From contig SUYC01000003.1 in the NCBI GenBank assembly GCA_015060625.1, positions 62,001 through 126,000 of the forward strand: DNA of 64,000 bases. The letters are read 5' to 3'. The notes beneath the pieces were generated by a model. That model did no database searches. It saw only the letters and a list, made by a program, of their open reading frames with translations, and was not told the DNA's origin. This DNA is from Xylanibacter ruminicola (GTDB lineage Bacteria > Bacteroidota > Bacteroidia > Bacteroidales > Bacteroidaceae). Below, piece by piece: positions 50,704 to 59,142 of the stretch; positions within the stretch are counted from its first letter, which is position 1, and every line of letters starts with the position of its first letter. The translations under genes were made by a program, and so were the position numbers.

Positions 50704-52086
50704 TTACTTGTTCTTTACGATTTGTGCAGTGAATGTTGCCTCGCTTACTACGTGGTCGCCAACGAAAACGTAGCCCTTCATCGATGAGATACCGTGACGT
50801 ACGGGTGCCAGCAACTCAACCTTGAAAATCAGGGTGTCGCCTGGTACCACCTTCTGACGGAACTTCACGTCGTCAATCTTCATAAAGTAGGTGCTCCAGC
50901 GCTCGGGTTCCTCCAGTGTGTTCAGTACCAGCAGTCCGCCGCACTGGGCCATAGCCTCAATCTGCAGCACGCCTGGCATTACAGGCTCCTGTGGGAAGTG
51001 TCCCTGGAAGAATGGCTCGTTGGCAGTGATGTTCTTGACACCTACGATGGTGGTAGCGCCAAGTTCAATCACCTTGTCCACCAGCTGCATGGGGTAGCGG
51101 TGTGGCAACAATTCGCGAATACGGTTCACGTCCATTACCGGCTCCTCATTAGGGTCGTAGATGGGTGCCTGGATTTCATGCTTGCGAATCTCCTTGCGCA
51201 TCATGCGTGCGAACTTATTATTAATAGTGTGTCCTGGACGTGTGGCAATGATACGACCCTTGATGGGCTTGCCAATCAGAGCCATATCGCCGATGATATC
51301 CAACAGCTTGTGGCGTGTGCACTCGTTCTCCCACTGCAGTGGTTTGTGCTGAATGTAACCTAAGTCGGTGGCGTCGCGGTGCTCTACGTGCAGCATGTCG
51401 GCCAGCATGTCCAAGCGCTCCTGAGTGGTCTGACGCTCGTAGATAACGATGGCGTTATCCAGGTCGCCGCCCTTAATCAGGTTGGCCTGCAGCAGAGGCT
51501 CGATATCGCGTACAAACACGAATGTACGTGCGCTTGCAATCTCGTCGGCATACTTCTTGGGGTCGTCGAGCGTTGCAAACTGCGAGTTGATAAACTTACT
51601 CTCGAACGAACACATAGCGGTGATGGTAAATGCATCGTCGGGCAGGATAGTGATGCACGATCCTGTCTGCTCGTCCTTAATCTCTATCTTCTTGCGGATG
51701 ATATAGTAATCCTTGGGTGCGTTCTGCTCCTCGATGCCTACCTCCTGAATCTTGTTGACGTAGAGGATGGCTGAACCGTCGAGGATTGGGAACTCGGGAC
51801 CATTTACTTGAATCAAACAGTTATCGATGCCCAGTGCATAGAGGGCCGACAAACCATGTTCAACGGTCGAAACGCGCGCATCACCTTTGCCCAGTACGGT
51901 ACCGCGCTGGGTATCGATTACGTTCTCGGCAATGGCGTCGATGATTGGTTGGCCTTCCAGGTCGATTCGCTGAATCTTATAACCTGTGTTTTCGGGCGCA
52001 GGGTTGAATGTAACGGTCAGGTTCAAACCTGTATGCAGACCTTTTCCGAACAAAGAAAAGCTGCCTTTCAGTGTTTTCTGTTTCAT
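50704..52086 (-). CDS. lpxC-fabZ: Bifunctional LpxC deacetylase / FabZ dehydratase
   Basis: LpxC: KQKTLKGSFSLFGKGLHTG, EHGLSALYALGIDN, HKLLDIIGDMALIG; FabZ: LLPHRYPMQLVDKVIELG, GHFPQEPVMPGVLQIEAMAQ. Confidence 0.97.
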   Translation of the reverse strand: MKQKTLKGSFSLFGKGLHTGLNLTVTFNPAPENTGYKIQRIDLEGQPIIDAIAENVIDTQRGTVLGKGDARVSTVEHGLSALYALGIDNCLIQVNGPEFPILDGSAILYVNKIQEVGIEEQNAPKDYYIIRKKIEIKDEQTGSCITILPDDAFTITAMCSFESKFINSQFATLDDPKKYADEIASARTFVFVRDIEPLLQANLIKGGDLDNAIVIYERQTTQERLDMLADMLHVEHRDATDLGYIQHKPLQWENECTRHKLLDIIGDMALIGKPIKGRIIATRPGHTINNKFARMMRKEIRKHEIQAPIYDPNEEPVMDVNRIRELLPHRYPMQLVDKVIELGATTIVGVKNITANEPFFQGHFPQEPVMPGVLQIEAMAQCGGLLVLNTLEEPERWSTYFMKIDDVKFRQKVVPGDTLIFKVELLAPVRHGISSMKGYVFVGDHVVSEATFTAQIVKNK

Positions 52087-52110
52087 ATCTTTGTACCTCT
52101 GTGTTTGATT

Positions 52111-53154
52111 TTAATCTTTCAACTTTTCTTTCAGGGCGTCGATTTCGCGCTGCAGGGCAGCTACTTGGCGATACATATCGGGCAGTTTGGCATCGATAGC
52201 GCGAGCCTTGAAGTACATCTTTGGATTTACGGCTGGTGAACCAATCAGCTGTTCACCATTACCCTTGGTGTTACTGATAACACCGCACTGGGCACCAACA
52301 AATGTCTTATCGGCCACCTGGATGTGTCCGGCAAAACCTGCCTGTCCGCCAACCATACACCAAGCACCAATTTTGGTGCTGCCTGCCAGACCTACCTGAG
52401 CACTCATCACTGTGTTCTCTCCAATCTCACAATTGTGAGCCACCTGAATCAGGTTATCCAGCTTCACGCCCTTGTGAATGGTCGTCTGTCCCATGGTAGA
52501 ACGGTCCACGCAAGTGTTGGCGCCAATCTCTACGTTGTCTTCGATGACCACGATACCAATCTGTGGAATCTTATCGTATCCCTCGGTATTAGGTGCAAAA
52601 CCAAAACCGTCGGCGCCTATCACGCTACCTGCGTGTATTGTAACATTATTTCCAATTTTGCATCCCTGGTAAATGGTTACGTGGGGGTAGAACAGGCATT
52701 TCTGGCCTACCTGCACGCCATCACCAATCACGGTGTGGGGATAAATCTGACAGCCGTCGCCGATAACAGCGCCATCGCCAATCACGGCAAAGGCTCCGAT
52801 GTACACATTCTCACCAATCTTAGCCTTGGGCGAGATGGATGCCAGCGAATCGATACCCGTCTTGGCGGGTTTCATGCTCTCGTAGAACTGCAACAGTTTT
52901 GCTACGCACTCATAGGCATTTTTTACGCGAATCAGCGTACAGCTTACCGGGTGCTCAAGTTCTACGTCTTCGTTGATGAGTACTACGCTCGACTTGGTGT
53001 CGTAAATGTAATGGGTATATTTGGGGTTCGAGAGGAACGAAATGGCTCCCTCGACACCCTCTTCGATCTTAGCGAAAGTGCGGACGGCAGCATTCTCATT
53101 GCCTTCCACTCTTCCCTGTATCAGTTCTGCAATTTGTTTGGCTGTAAACTCCAT
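52111..53154 (-). CDS. lpxD: UDP-3-O-(3-hydroxymyristoyl)glucosamine N-acyltransferase
   Basis: [22 protein letters not shown]..., [25 protein letters not shown]; start at 53154. Confidence 0.97.
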   Translation of the reverse strand: MEFTAKQIAELIQGRVEGNENAAVRTFAKIEEGVEGAISFLSNPKYTHYIYDTKSSVVLINEDVELEHPVSCTLIRVKNAYECVAKLLQFYESMKPAKTGIDSLASISPKAKIGENVYIGAFAVIGDGAVIGDGCQIYPHTVIGDGVQVGQKCLFYPHVTIYQGCKIGNNVTIHAGSVIGADGFGFAPNTEGYDKIPQIGIVVIEDNVEIGANTCVDRSTMGQTTIHKGVKLDNLIQVAHNCEIGENTVMSAQVGLAGSTKIGAWCMVGGQAGFAGHIQVADKTFVGAQCGVISNTKGNGEQLIGSPAVNPKMYFKARAIDAKLPDMYRQVAALQREIDALKEKLKD

Positions 53155-53191
53155 ATTGTTTGCAATGTTTAATAAATCCGTGCAAAGATAA

Positions 53192-54418
53192 TTATTTTTT
53201 CTCAAATCTTTGATAACAAAGATAATATTTTCGTATTTTTTTTGAGAGTAACTGAACATTTAGCAGTTCTGAGGCTTCTGAAATGTCTCTGATTTCGCCG
53301 TTTTTGTAAAGTATTTGTATCTTATCGTCATCCACGTTGTACATATCTTTTTGGATGGTGTTCAGGCTCATCAGGTAGTGGGCGTCCTCATAGGATATGT
53401 CCATCTTCTGGGCAATGCTGCGTTTCAGTTCATTGATTCGCTCGGGGGTAGGTTTTTCCTCCAGCACTTCGACTTTGAAAATGTGGCGGTCCAGCATGTC
53501 GGTAGCCAATGTGGCCAGTATCTTGTCGCTGTGGTGTTTCCAGGCCTTCATGGCGCTCCATATGTCGCTGTCGTCAAGTTCGCTGTAGTACTGCAGCGCT
53601 TCGGCATGGGTGGCAAACCACTCGGCGTCGATGTTGTTCTCTAAAAAGTAGAGTAGGGCGGGCGATGCAAACACTTTCTGCCCGTTACGTATCAGCCACT
53701 TGGCGCGGTTCAGCATGTTTACCAGTACCTTTTCGTAGGCCACGCAAGTGCGGTGCAGATACACCTGCCAGTACATCAGTCGGCGGGTAGTCAGATAGTT
53801 CTCCAGCGAGTAGATGCCTTTTTGCTCTACTACCAGCGAGTCATCAACCACGTTCAGCATCTTGATGATGCGTGCGCTGCCGATGTTGCCTTCGGTCACG
53901 CCAGTATAGAACGAGTCGCGTCGCAGATAGTCCAAGCGGTCCATGTCCAGCTGACTGGATATCAGTTGGTGCAGGAAGTTCTTGGGGTATTCGCCTTTGA
54001 ATATCGAGATGGCTAAGTTCAGCTGTCCGTTCAGGTCCTGATTTATCTTCTCCATCATCATCAGTGAGATTTCCTCGTGGCTAATGCCGCTAATCAGTGT
54101 GTTCTCGAGTACATGCGAGAACGGTCCATGGCCGATGTCGTGCATCAGAATGGCAGCTTGTACAGCTTCGGCCTCCGAGTCGAAGATAAACTGCCCTTTC
54201 TGCTGTAGGTTCTGTATAGCCTCGCTCATCAGGTGGAAAGCGCCCAGCGAGTGCTGGAATCGCGTATGCCTGGCTCCAGGATACACCACAGAGGCCAACC
54301 CCAACTGATTGATGCGGTTCAGCCTCTGAAAAAGCGGGTGCTCTACAATCCCGTAGAGCATGCCGCGTGGTATCTTGATAAACCCGAATACCGGGTCATT
54401 GATGATCTTTACGTCCAT
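53192..54418 (-). CDS. HD-domain phosphohydrolase
   Basis: [39 protein letters not shown] motifs. Confidence 0.92.
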   Translation of the reverse strand: MDVKIINDPVFGFIKIPRGMLYGIVEHPLFQRLNRINQLGLASVVYPGARHTRFQHSLGAFHLMSEAIQNLQQKGQFIFDSEAEAVQAAILMHDIGHGPFSHVLENTLISGISHEEISLMMMEKINQDLNGQLNLAISIFKGEYPKNFLHQLISSQLDMDRLDYLRRDSFYTGVTEGNIGSARIIKMLNVVDDSLVVEQKGIYSLENYLTTRRLMYWQVYLHRTCVAYEKVLVNMLNRAKWLIRNGQKVFASPALLYFLENNIDAEWFATHAEALQYYSELDDSDIWSAMKAWKHHSDKILATLATDMLDRHIFKVEVLEEKPTPERINELKRSIAQKMDISYEDAHYLMSLNTIQKDMYNVDDDKIQILYKNGEIRDISEASELLNVQLLSKKIRKYYLCYQRFEKK

Positions 54419-55263
54419 GGGAGTAATGCTGCCATCTGCTGCTGCAGCTCCTGAGCCTTCTGGCCAGCCACCTGGTCGAAGTCCTTCTCGTTGCTGGCAT
54501 AGATAATGCCGCGACTCGAGTTAACCAGCAGTCCACAGTCTTTAATCATGCCGTATTTGCAAACCTCCTCTAAGCTACCGCCCTGAGCACCTACGCCAGG
54601 AACCAGTAAGAAGTGGTTGGGAGCCAGTTTGCGGATATCCTCAAACATCTGTCCCTGAGTGGCGCCAACAACGTACATCATGTTCTCGTCATTGCCCCAC
54701 TCCTGACTTTTTTTCAGCACCTTCTCAAACAGGCGCTCGCCGTTCTCGTCCTTCATCAGTTGGAAGTCGTGGCTGCCCTTATTGCTCGTCAGTGCCAGCA
54801 GTACCACCCATTTTCCATCGTAGCCAAGGAAAGGTGTTACTGAGTCTTCGCCCATATATGGGGCAACGGTCAGTGCATCTACATTGTACTGCTCAAAGAA
54901 GGTTTTGGCGTACATTTTCGATGTGTTTCCGATATCGCCGCGCTTGGCATCAGCGATGATCAGGTGCTTGGGGTAATTTTCCTGCAGATATTCGATAATG
55001 CCTTCGAAAGCAGCCATGCCCTCAATGCCGTAAGCCTCATAGAAGGCCAGGTTTGGCTTGTAGGCCACGCAGTAGGGAGCTGTTGCATCGATAATACGGG
55101 TGCTAAACTCAAACAGCATGCCGAAGGTCATCTCCTCCTCTTCATACTCTTTCTTTACAATCTCCTTCAGGCCTTTGGGCATCTTGTCCAGGTCTGTGTC
55201 CAGTCCTACGCACAGAAAACTCTGCTTCTCGCGAATCTGTTCTATCAGTTCTTTTCTGGTCAT
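54409..55263 (-). CDS. pyrF: Orotidine 5'-phosphate decarboxylase
   Basis: [51 protein letters not shown]. Confidence 0.96.
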   Translation of the reverse strand: MTRKELIEQIREKQSFLCVGLDTDLDKMPKGLKEIVKKEYEEEEMTFGMLFEFSTRIIDATAPYCVAYKPNLAFYEAYGIEGMAAFEGIIEYLQENYPKHLIIADAKRGDIGNTSKMYAKTFFEQYNVDALTVAPYMGEDSVTPFLGYDGKWVVLLALTSNKGSHDFQLMKDENGERLFEKVLKKSQEWGNDENMMYVVGATQGQMFEDIRKLAPNHFLLVPGVGAQGGSLEEVCKYGMIKDCGLLVNSSRGIIYASNEKDFDQVAGQKAQELQQQMAALLPWT

Positions 55264-55282
55264 TGCTTTTTATTTTTATATC

Positions 55283-55373
55283 AACACAGAGATACAGAGT
55301 TACAGAGTTTTTTTGTTTCTCTGCCATTGCTTGATGGTTTATTTTTATCTCTGTACCTCTGTACCTCTGTGTT
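55283..55373. repeat. Imperfect inverted repeat with 9-bp internal period (pyrF-prfA intergenic)
   Basis: AACACAGAGATACAGAGTTACAGAG (from 55283) vs TCTCTGTACCTCTGTACCTCTGTGTT (55348-55373). Confidence 0.8.
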
Positions 55374-55395
55374 TTAATGTTTAATCTTTAATGTA

Positions 55396-56511
55396 TTAAA
55401 GCTCGTTCTCCTTCATGCGCTCGGCATTCTCGGCTACAGTCAGCGCATCAATCATGGCCTGGATATCGCCACCAAGGAATCCCTGCAGATCGTGAGTGGT
55501 ATAGCCGATGCGATGATCGGTCACACGTCCCTGTGGGAAGTTATAAGTGCGAATCTTGGCCGAACGGTCGCCGGTAGATACCAGACTCTTACGACGGTTT
55601 GCGATATCGTCCACGTATTTCTGGTGCTCCTTGTCGTAGATAAAAGTGTATAAGCGTGAGAGTGCGCGCTCCTTGTTCTTAGGCTGGTCGCGGGTTTCGG
55701 TACACTCAATCAGAATCTCCTCGGTCTCGCCAGTGTTAGGGTTCTTCCACATGTAGCGCAGGCGTACACCCGATTCTACCTTATTCACGTTCTGACCACC
55801 GGCACCACTCGAACGGAAGGTATCCCATTTGATTTCACCTTCGTTCACATGTACCTCAAACTTATCTGCCTCAGGCAGCACAGCTACAGTGGCAGCACTC
55901 GTCTGCATACGTCCGTTCGATTCGGTTACAGGCACACGCTGTACGCGGTGCACACCACTCTCGTACTTCAGTGTGCCGTAAACATCGGCACCTGTTACCG
56001 AGAAGTCAACCTCTTTAAAACCACCAACAGCACCTTCGGAAACGTAGGTGATTGATACCTGCCAGCCTTTCGACTCGCAGTAGTTCTTGTACATCTTAAA
56101 CAGGTCGCCAGCAAACAAAGCAGCTTCGTCGCCACCCGTTCCTGCACGAATTTCCATTTCCACGTTCTTTGCGTCCTCAGGATCCTTTGGTATCAGTGCA
56201 ATCTTTATCTCTTCCTCCAGTTGTGGCTGTAACTCCTCGTTGACAGCCAATTCCTCGCGTGCCATCTCCTTCATCTCAGGATCGGTCTCGTTAGCCAATA
56301 TGTCCTTAGCCTCCTTAATACCGTTAAGGCATGCAATATAACGTTTGCGGGCGTCCATAATATCGCCCAGGTCCTTGTATTCCTTTGTAAGTTTTACAAA
56401 TCGCTGCTGGTCGGCAATTACGGCGGGGTCGGTAATCAGGGTCGAAACCTCCTCGAATCGTGCCTCCAGTCCATCCAGTTTCTGTAGAATGCTGTTACTT
56501 GTTTCTGCCAT
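55396..56511 (-). CDS. prfA: Peptide chain release factor 1
   Basis: RSSGAGGQNVNKVESGVRLRY GGQ motif; RIGYTTHDLQGFLGGDIQAMIDAL. Confidence 0.98.
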   Translation of the reverse strand: MAETSNSILQKLDGLEARFEEVSTLITDPAVIADQQRFVKLTKEYKDLGDIMDARKRYIACLNGIKEAKDILANETDPEMKEMAREELAVNEELQPQLEEEIKIALIPKDPEDAKNVEMEIRAGTGGDEAALFAGDLFKMYKNYCESKGWQVSITYVSEGAVGGFKEVDFSVTGADVYGTLKYESGVHRVQRVPVTESNGRMQTSAATVAVLPEADKFEVHVNEGEIKWDTFRSSGAGGQNVNKVESGVRLRYMWKNPNTGETEEILIECTETRDQPKNKERALSRLYTFIYDKEHQKYVDDIANRRKSLVSTGDRSAKIRTYNFPQGRVTDHRIGYTTHDLQGFLGGDIQAMIDALTVAENAERMKENEL

Positions 56512-56638
56512 TTTATTATATATAATATTATTTGGGCGGCAAAGTTACAAAAAAAAGCGAAGAATTCAAAATATTTTTTGGTTTTAATGCTGTTTTTCTA
56601 TATTTTATCGTTATCTTTGCAACCAAAATTACAAAGTT

Positions 56639-58687
56639 ATGGTATTACTTAAAAAATCTTTTCGGTTTTCATGGATAGCCCTTGTAGCAACCGTGATGCT
56701 TCTCTCATCGTGTGACAATGCTTTGCAGAGTCATGATTCTGATTTCGATCGTGTGCATAACATCATGCGGTATTCTGATTCCATCCCTCGTACTGTTGAT
56801 AGCTTGATGGCGCTGGGTGAAATTAATCAGATGTGTGCCGACTTTTATAATATGTCGTATTACATCAGCCGTGATTTAAATCGTTCTTGTGTGATTGCTG
56901 ATAGCGCCTTGGCGCGTCCTGTCGTCACAGAACGGGATCGCATCTATCACTTCCTGATAGCAGCCAATAACTCTGAGTTGGACTGCGCGAGTCGCCACTA
57001 CGAGTCGGGCTTGCGAAAGGCTCAGCAGTTGGTTAATAGTGTTGATACCAGTTTTATCAATCGTCACTATCTTTTGCAAACGGGCTATCTGTTGGCCTAT
57101 AGTAATCTGGCAGTTTGTTATATCAATCTGGAGCGTTTTGCCGAGGGTGAAAAGTACATGCAGCAGGTGATGACGCTGATCGATCAGTTTGAGAAAACGT
57201 CTGTAAACGACTCTGTTGCACAGCATAATTGGGCGTCTAAGCGTACGCAATTTGCTGTTGCCGCTATGATTTCTTTTTGTAATATGCACCAATGGGATAG
57301 GGCAAAGGCGTGGATGAATCGTGCTGAAAAAAGTCTTCAGGATATGGCGAATAATCCTCGTGTCGATAAGTCGCATTACCCCATGTTCTGCTATCAGGTT
57401 AGTTGTGTTAAAGCCTATATTCTCGAAAAAGCAGGTCATCATCAGGAGGCTGCTCTGGCCTATGAAGAATTTATGAAGAACCCCTTTTCTAAATCAGTGG
57501 TTGCTCGTATCAATTCGGTTTCATATCTCAATAGTAGTCATCGCTATGAGGAGGCTGAGCGTAATATTAATGATGTTGAAACTGTGATAGGTCAGGTGGG
57601 CTTGAAGATGGATCTTGAGACACTTAACGGTATTGTTAAGTTAAAGTTCGATGCTCATTTGGGTGCAGGTCATCGCGATTCGGCTCTTGCCGTAGCTACA
57701 CGCATTCTTGCCAGACTCGATTCGGCTGAGGTGTGGCAGAGACGTGACAAGACAGCCGAGTTGGCTACAATCTATGATATGAGTAAGAAGGATGCCGAAA
57801 TTGCCGAAAAGGAGGCTAAGCTGAACCAGATGCGCATCGTTGTGCTGTTGATTGTGATTGTGCTGCTTTTGGTGTTCTTCTTTATTTATGCTTTCACTCG
57901 CCGTCGTGCGGCTGCCAGCCTGAACCAGAAGAACGAGCAGCTGTTGGTAGCCAATGCCCGTGCCGAGGAAGCATCGCGCATGAAGACCAAGTTTATCCAG
58001 CAGATTTCGCATGAGTTCCGTACCCCTCTTAATGTGCTTTCGGGTTTTGCTCAGGTGCTCACGGATTCGGATGCCTATCTCGACGAGAACGTGCGCCAGG
58101 ATGCCAACCACCAGATTCTCGAAAATACCAATCGCATTACCAACTTGGTTAATAAGATGCTGGAACTGTCGGATGTTAGTAGTCGTACAGTGCTCAACCT
58201 TACCGATCAGGTTACAGTTGAACAGATAGCGACCGACGCCGTCGATGCATCGGGTATAGCTGATGCCGATCATTTGGCGTTCGAAATGCAGACTGTCGGC
58301 GAGGCTTCGTCAGTGCGCATCACCACCAATAAGCGTGCAGCTGTTCGTGCGCTCGCGCTGTTGCTCGATAATGCACGCAAGTTCACAGCGCCAGCCGAGG
58401 CCTATGGTCATCATGATGCTGCTGATAAAAAACAGCGTGCCGTCTTGAAGGTAAGCATTACCGATACGCTTGTGCAGTTCATCGTCGAAGATACAGGTAT
58501 AGGTGTTCCTGCCGATCAGGCGGAGCGCATCTTTGATGAGTTTGTACAGCTCGATGAGTATTATGATGGTACAGGTATCGGACTCACGGTAGCCCGCAGT
58601 TTTGCCCGTCGTTTGGGTGGTGATGTGAGGCTCGACACCACTTATACCGCTGGTGCCCGCTTTGTGATGACACTTCCGAGAAAATAA
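56639..58687 (+). CDS. TPR-type membrane sensor histidine kinase
   Basis: Lipoprotein-like N-terminus MLLSSCDN, helical repeats, TM IVVLLIVIVLLLVFFFIYAF, H-box QQISHEFRTPLNVLSGFAQVL, EDTGIGVPADQAERIFDEFVQ...GTGIGLTVARSFARRLGG; no receiver domain. Confidence 0.93.
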   Translation: MVLLKKSFRFSWIALVATVMLLSSCDNALQSHDSDFDRVHNIMRYSDSIPRTVDSLMALGEINQMCADFYNMSYYISRDLNRSCVIADSALARPVVTERDRIYHFLIAANNSELDCASRHYESGLRKAQQLVNSVDTSFINRHYLLQTGYLLAYSNLAVCYINLERFAEGEKYMQQVMTLIDQFEKTSVNDSVAQHNWASKRTQFAVAAMISFCNMHQWDRAKAWMNRAEKSLQDMANNPRVDKSHYPMFCYQVSCVKAYILEKAGHHQEAALAYEEFMKNPFSKSVVARINSVSYLNSSHRYEEAERNINDVETVIGQVGLKMDLETLNGIVKLKFDAHLGAGHRDSALAVATRILARLDSAEVWQRRDKTAELATIYDMSKKDAEIAEKEAKLNQMRIVVLLIVIVLLLVFFFIYAFTRRRAAASLNQKNEQLLVANARAEEASRMKTKFIQQISHEFRTPLNVLSGFAQVLTDSDAYLDENVRQDANHQILENTNRITNLVNKMLELSDVSSRTVLNLTDQVTVEQIATDAVDASGIADADHLAFEMQTVGEASSVRITTNKRAAVRALALLLDNARKFTAPAEAYGHHDAADKKQRAVLKVSITDTLVQFIVEDTGIGVPADQAERIFDEFVQLDEYYDGTGIGLTVARSFARRLGGDVRLDTTYTAGARFVMTLPRK

Positions 58688-58696
58688 CCCAAAAAT

Positions 58697-58730
58697 AAAG
58701 TGGCAGTGAGAATTTCCTCGCTGCCACTTT
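58697..58730. terminator. Bidirectional terminator between histidine kinase and convergent small peptide gene
   Basis: AAAGTGGCAGTGAG-aatttc-CTCGCTGCCACTTT with T-tract on both strands. Confidence 0.9.
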
Positions 58731-58748
58731 GTTTTTCTTGCAGTAACT

Positions 58749-58925
58749 TTACTTCTTGGTGTTCTTTTTATTCTTTTTGCTGGTCTGAGAATTGTTTGTA
58801 TTCTTAGTACCAGTAGTAGTGAACAGTGTAGTGGGAGGTATCAAATTCATAACACCACCAGGAAACATTATCCATCCGTCACCGCCTTTTACAGCATTAA
58901 GCTGCGCTCTTTCTAATTGTTTCAT
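58749..58925 (-). CDS. Double-glycine leader peptide (putative secreted bacteriocin or signalling peptide precursor), 58 aa
   Basis: Manual translation: MKQLERAQLNAVKGG|DGWIMFPGGVMNLIPPTTLFTTTGTKNTNNSQTSKKNKKNTKK*. Leader has L(-12), L(-7), V(-4), GG(-2,-1). Divergent to a C39-ABC exporter. Not in ORF track (below length cutoff). Confidence 0.75.
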   Translation of the reverse strand: MKQLERAQLNAVKGGDGWIMFPGGVMNLIPPTTLFTTTGTKNTNNSQTSKKNKKNTKK

Positions 58926-58985
58926 AATTGTTGATCTAATTAATTTGTAATTTTGAATTATTTAAAAATAGATTTTAAATCTCTG

Positions 58986-58993
58986 CAAATTTA
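58986..58993 (-). promoter_or_regulatory. Candidate -7 element (TAAATTTG) for the GG-peptide gene
   Basis: CAAATTTA on + strand, about 60 bp upstream of the 58925 start; matches TAnnTTTG. Confidence 0.35.
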
Positions 58994-59012
58994 AGCAAAT
59001 AATTTGTTAGCC

Positions 59013-59025
59013 GGTCATAATGACC
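59013..59025. promoter_or_regulatory. Inverted repeat GGTCAT-A-ATGACC in divergent promoter region
   Basis: 6-bp perfect arms around a single base, between peptide gene and exporter gene. Confidence 0.4.
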
Positions 59026-59142
59026 AATTTAATTAATGTAATTTAAGAAAAATATGATAATAGTATTAACGAATCTAAAATTGTGGGGTTATCTGACATT
59101 TTCTTGCTATCTTTGTGGCCAGATTGCTAAAAAACAAGGTAA

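Noticed and set aside
50704-52086. LpxC-FabZ fusion as a novelty
   Set aside because: This fusion is well known in Bacteroidetes.
58749-58925. Second GG (positions 23-24 of the peptide) as the processing site
   Set aside because: Residues at -4/-7/-12 relative to that GG fit the C39 leader pattern poorly (Lys at -12), whereas the first GG fits well.
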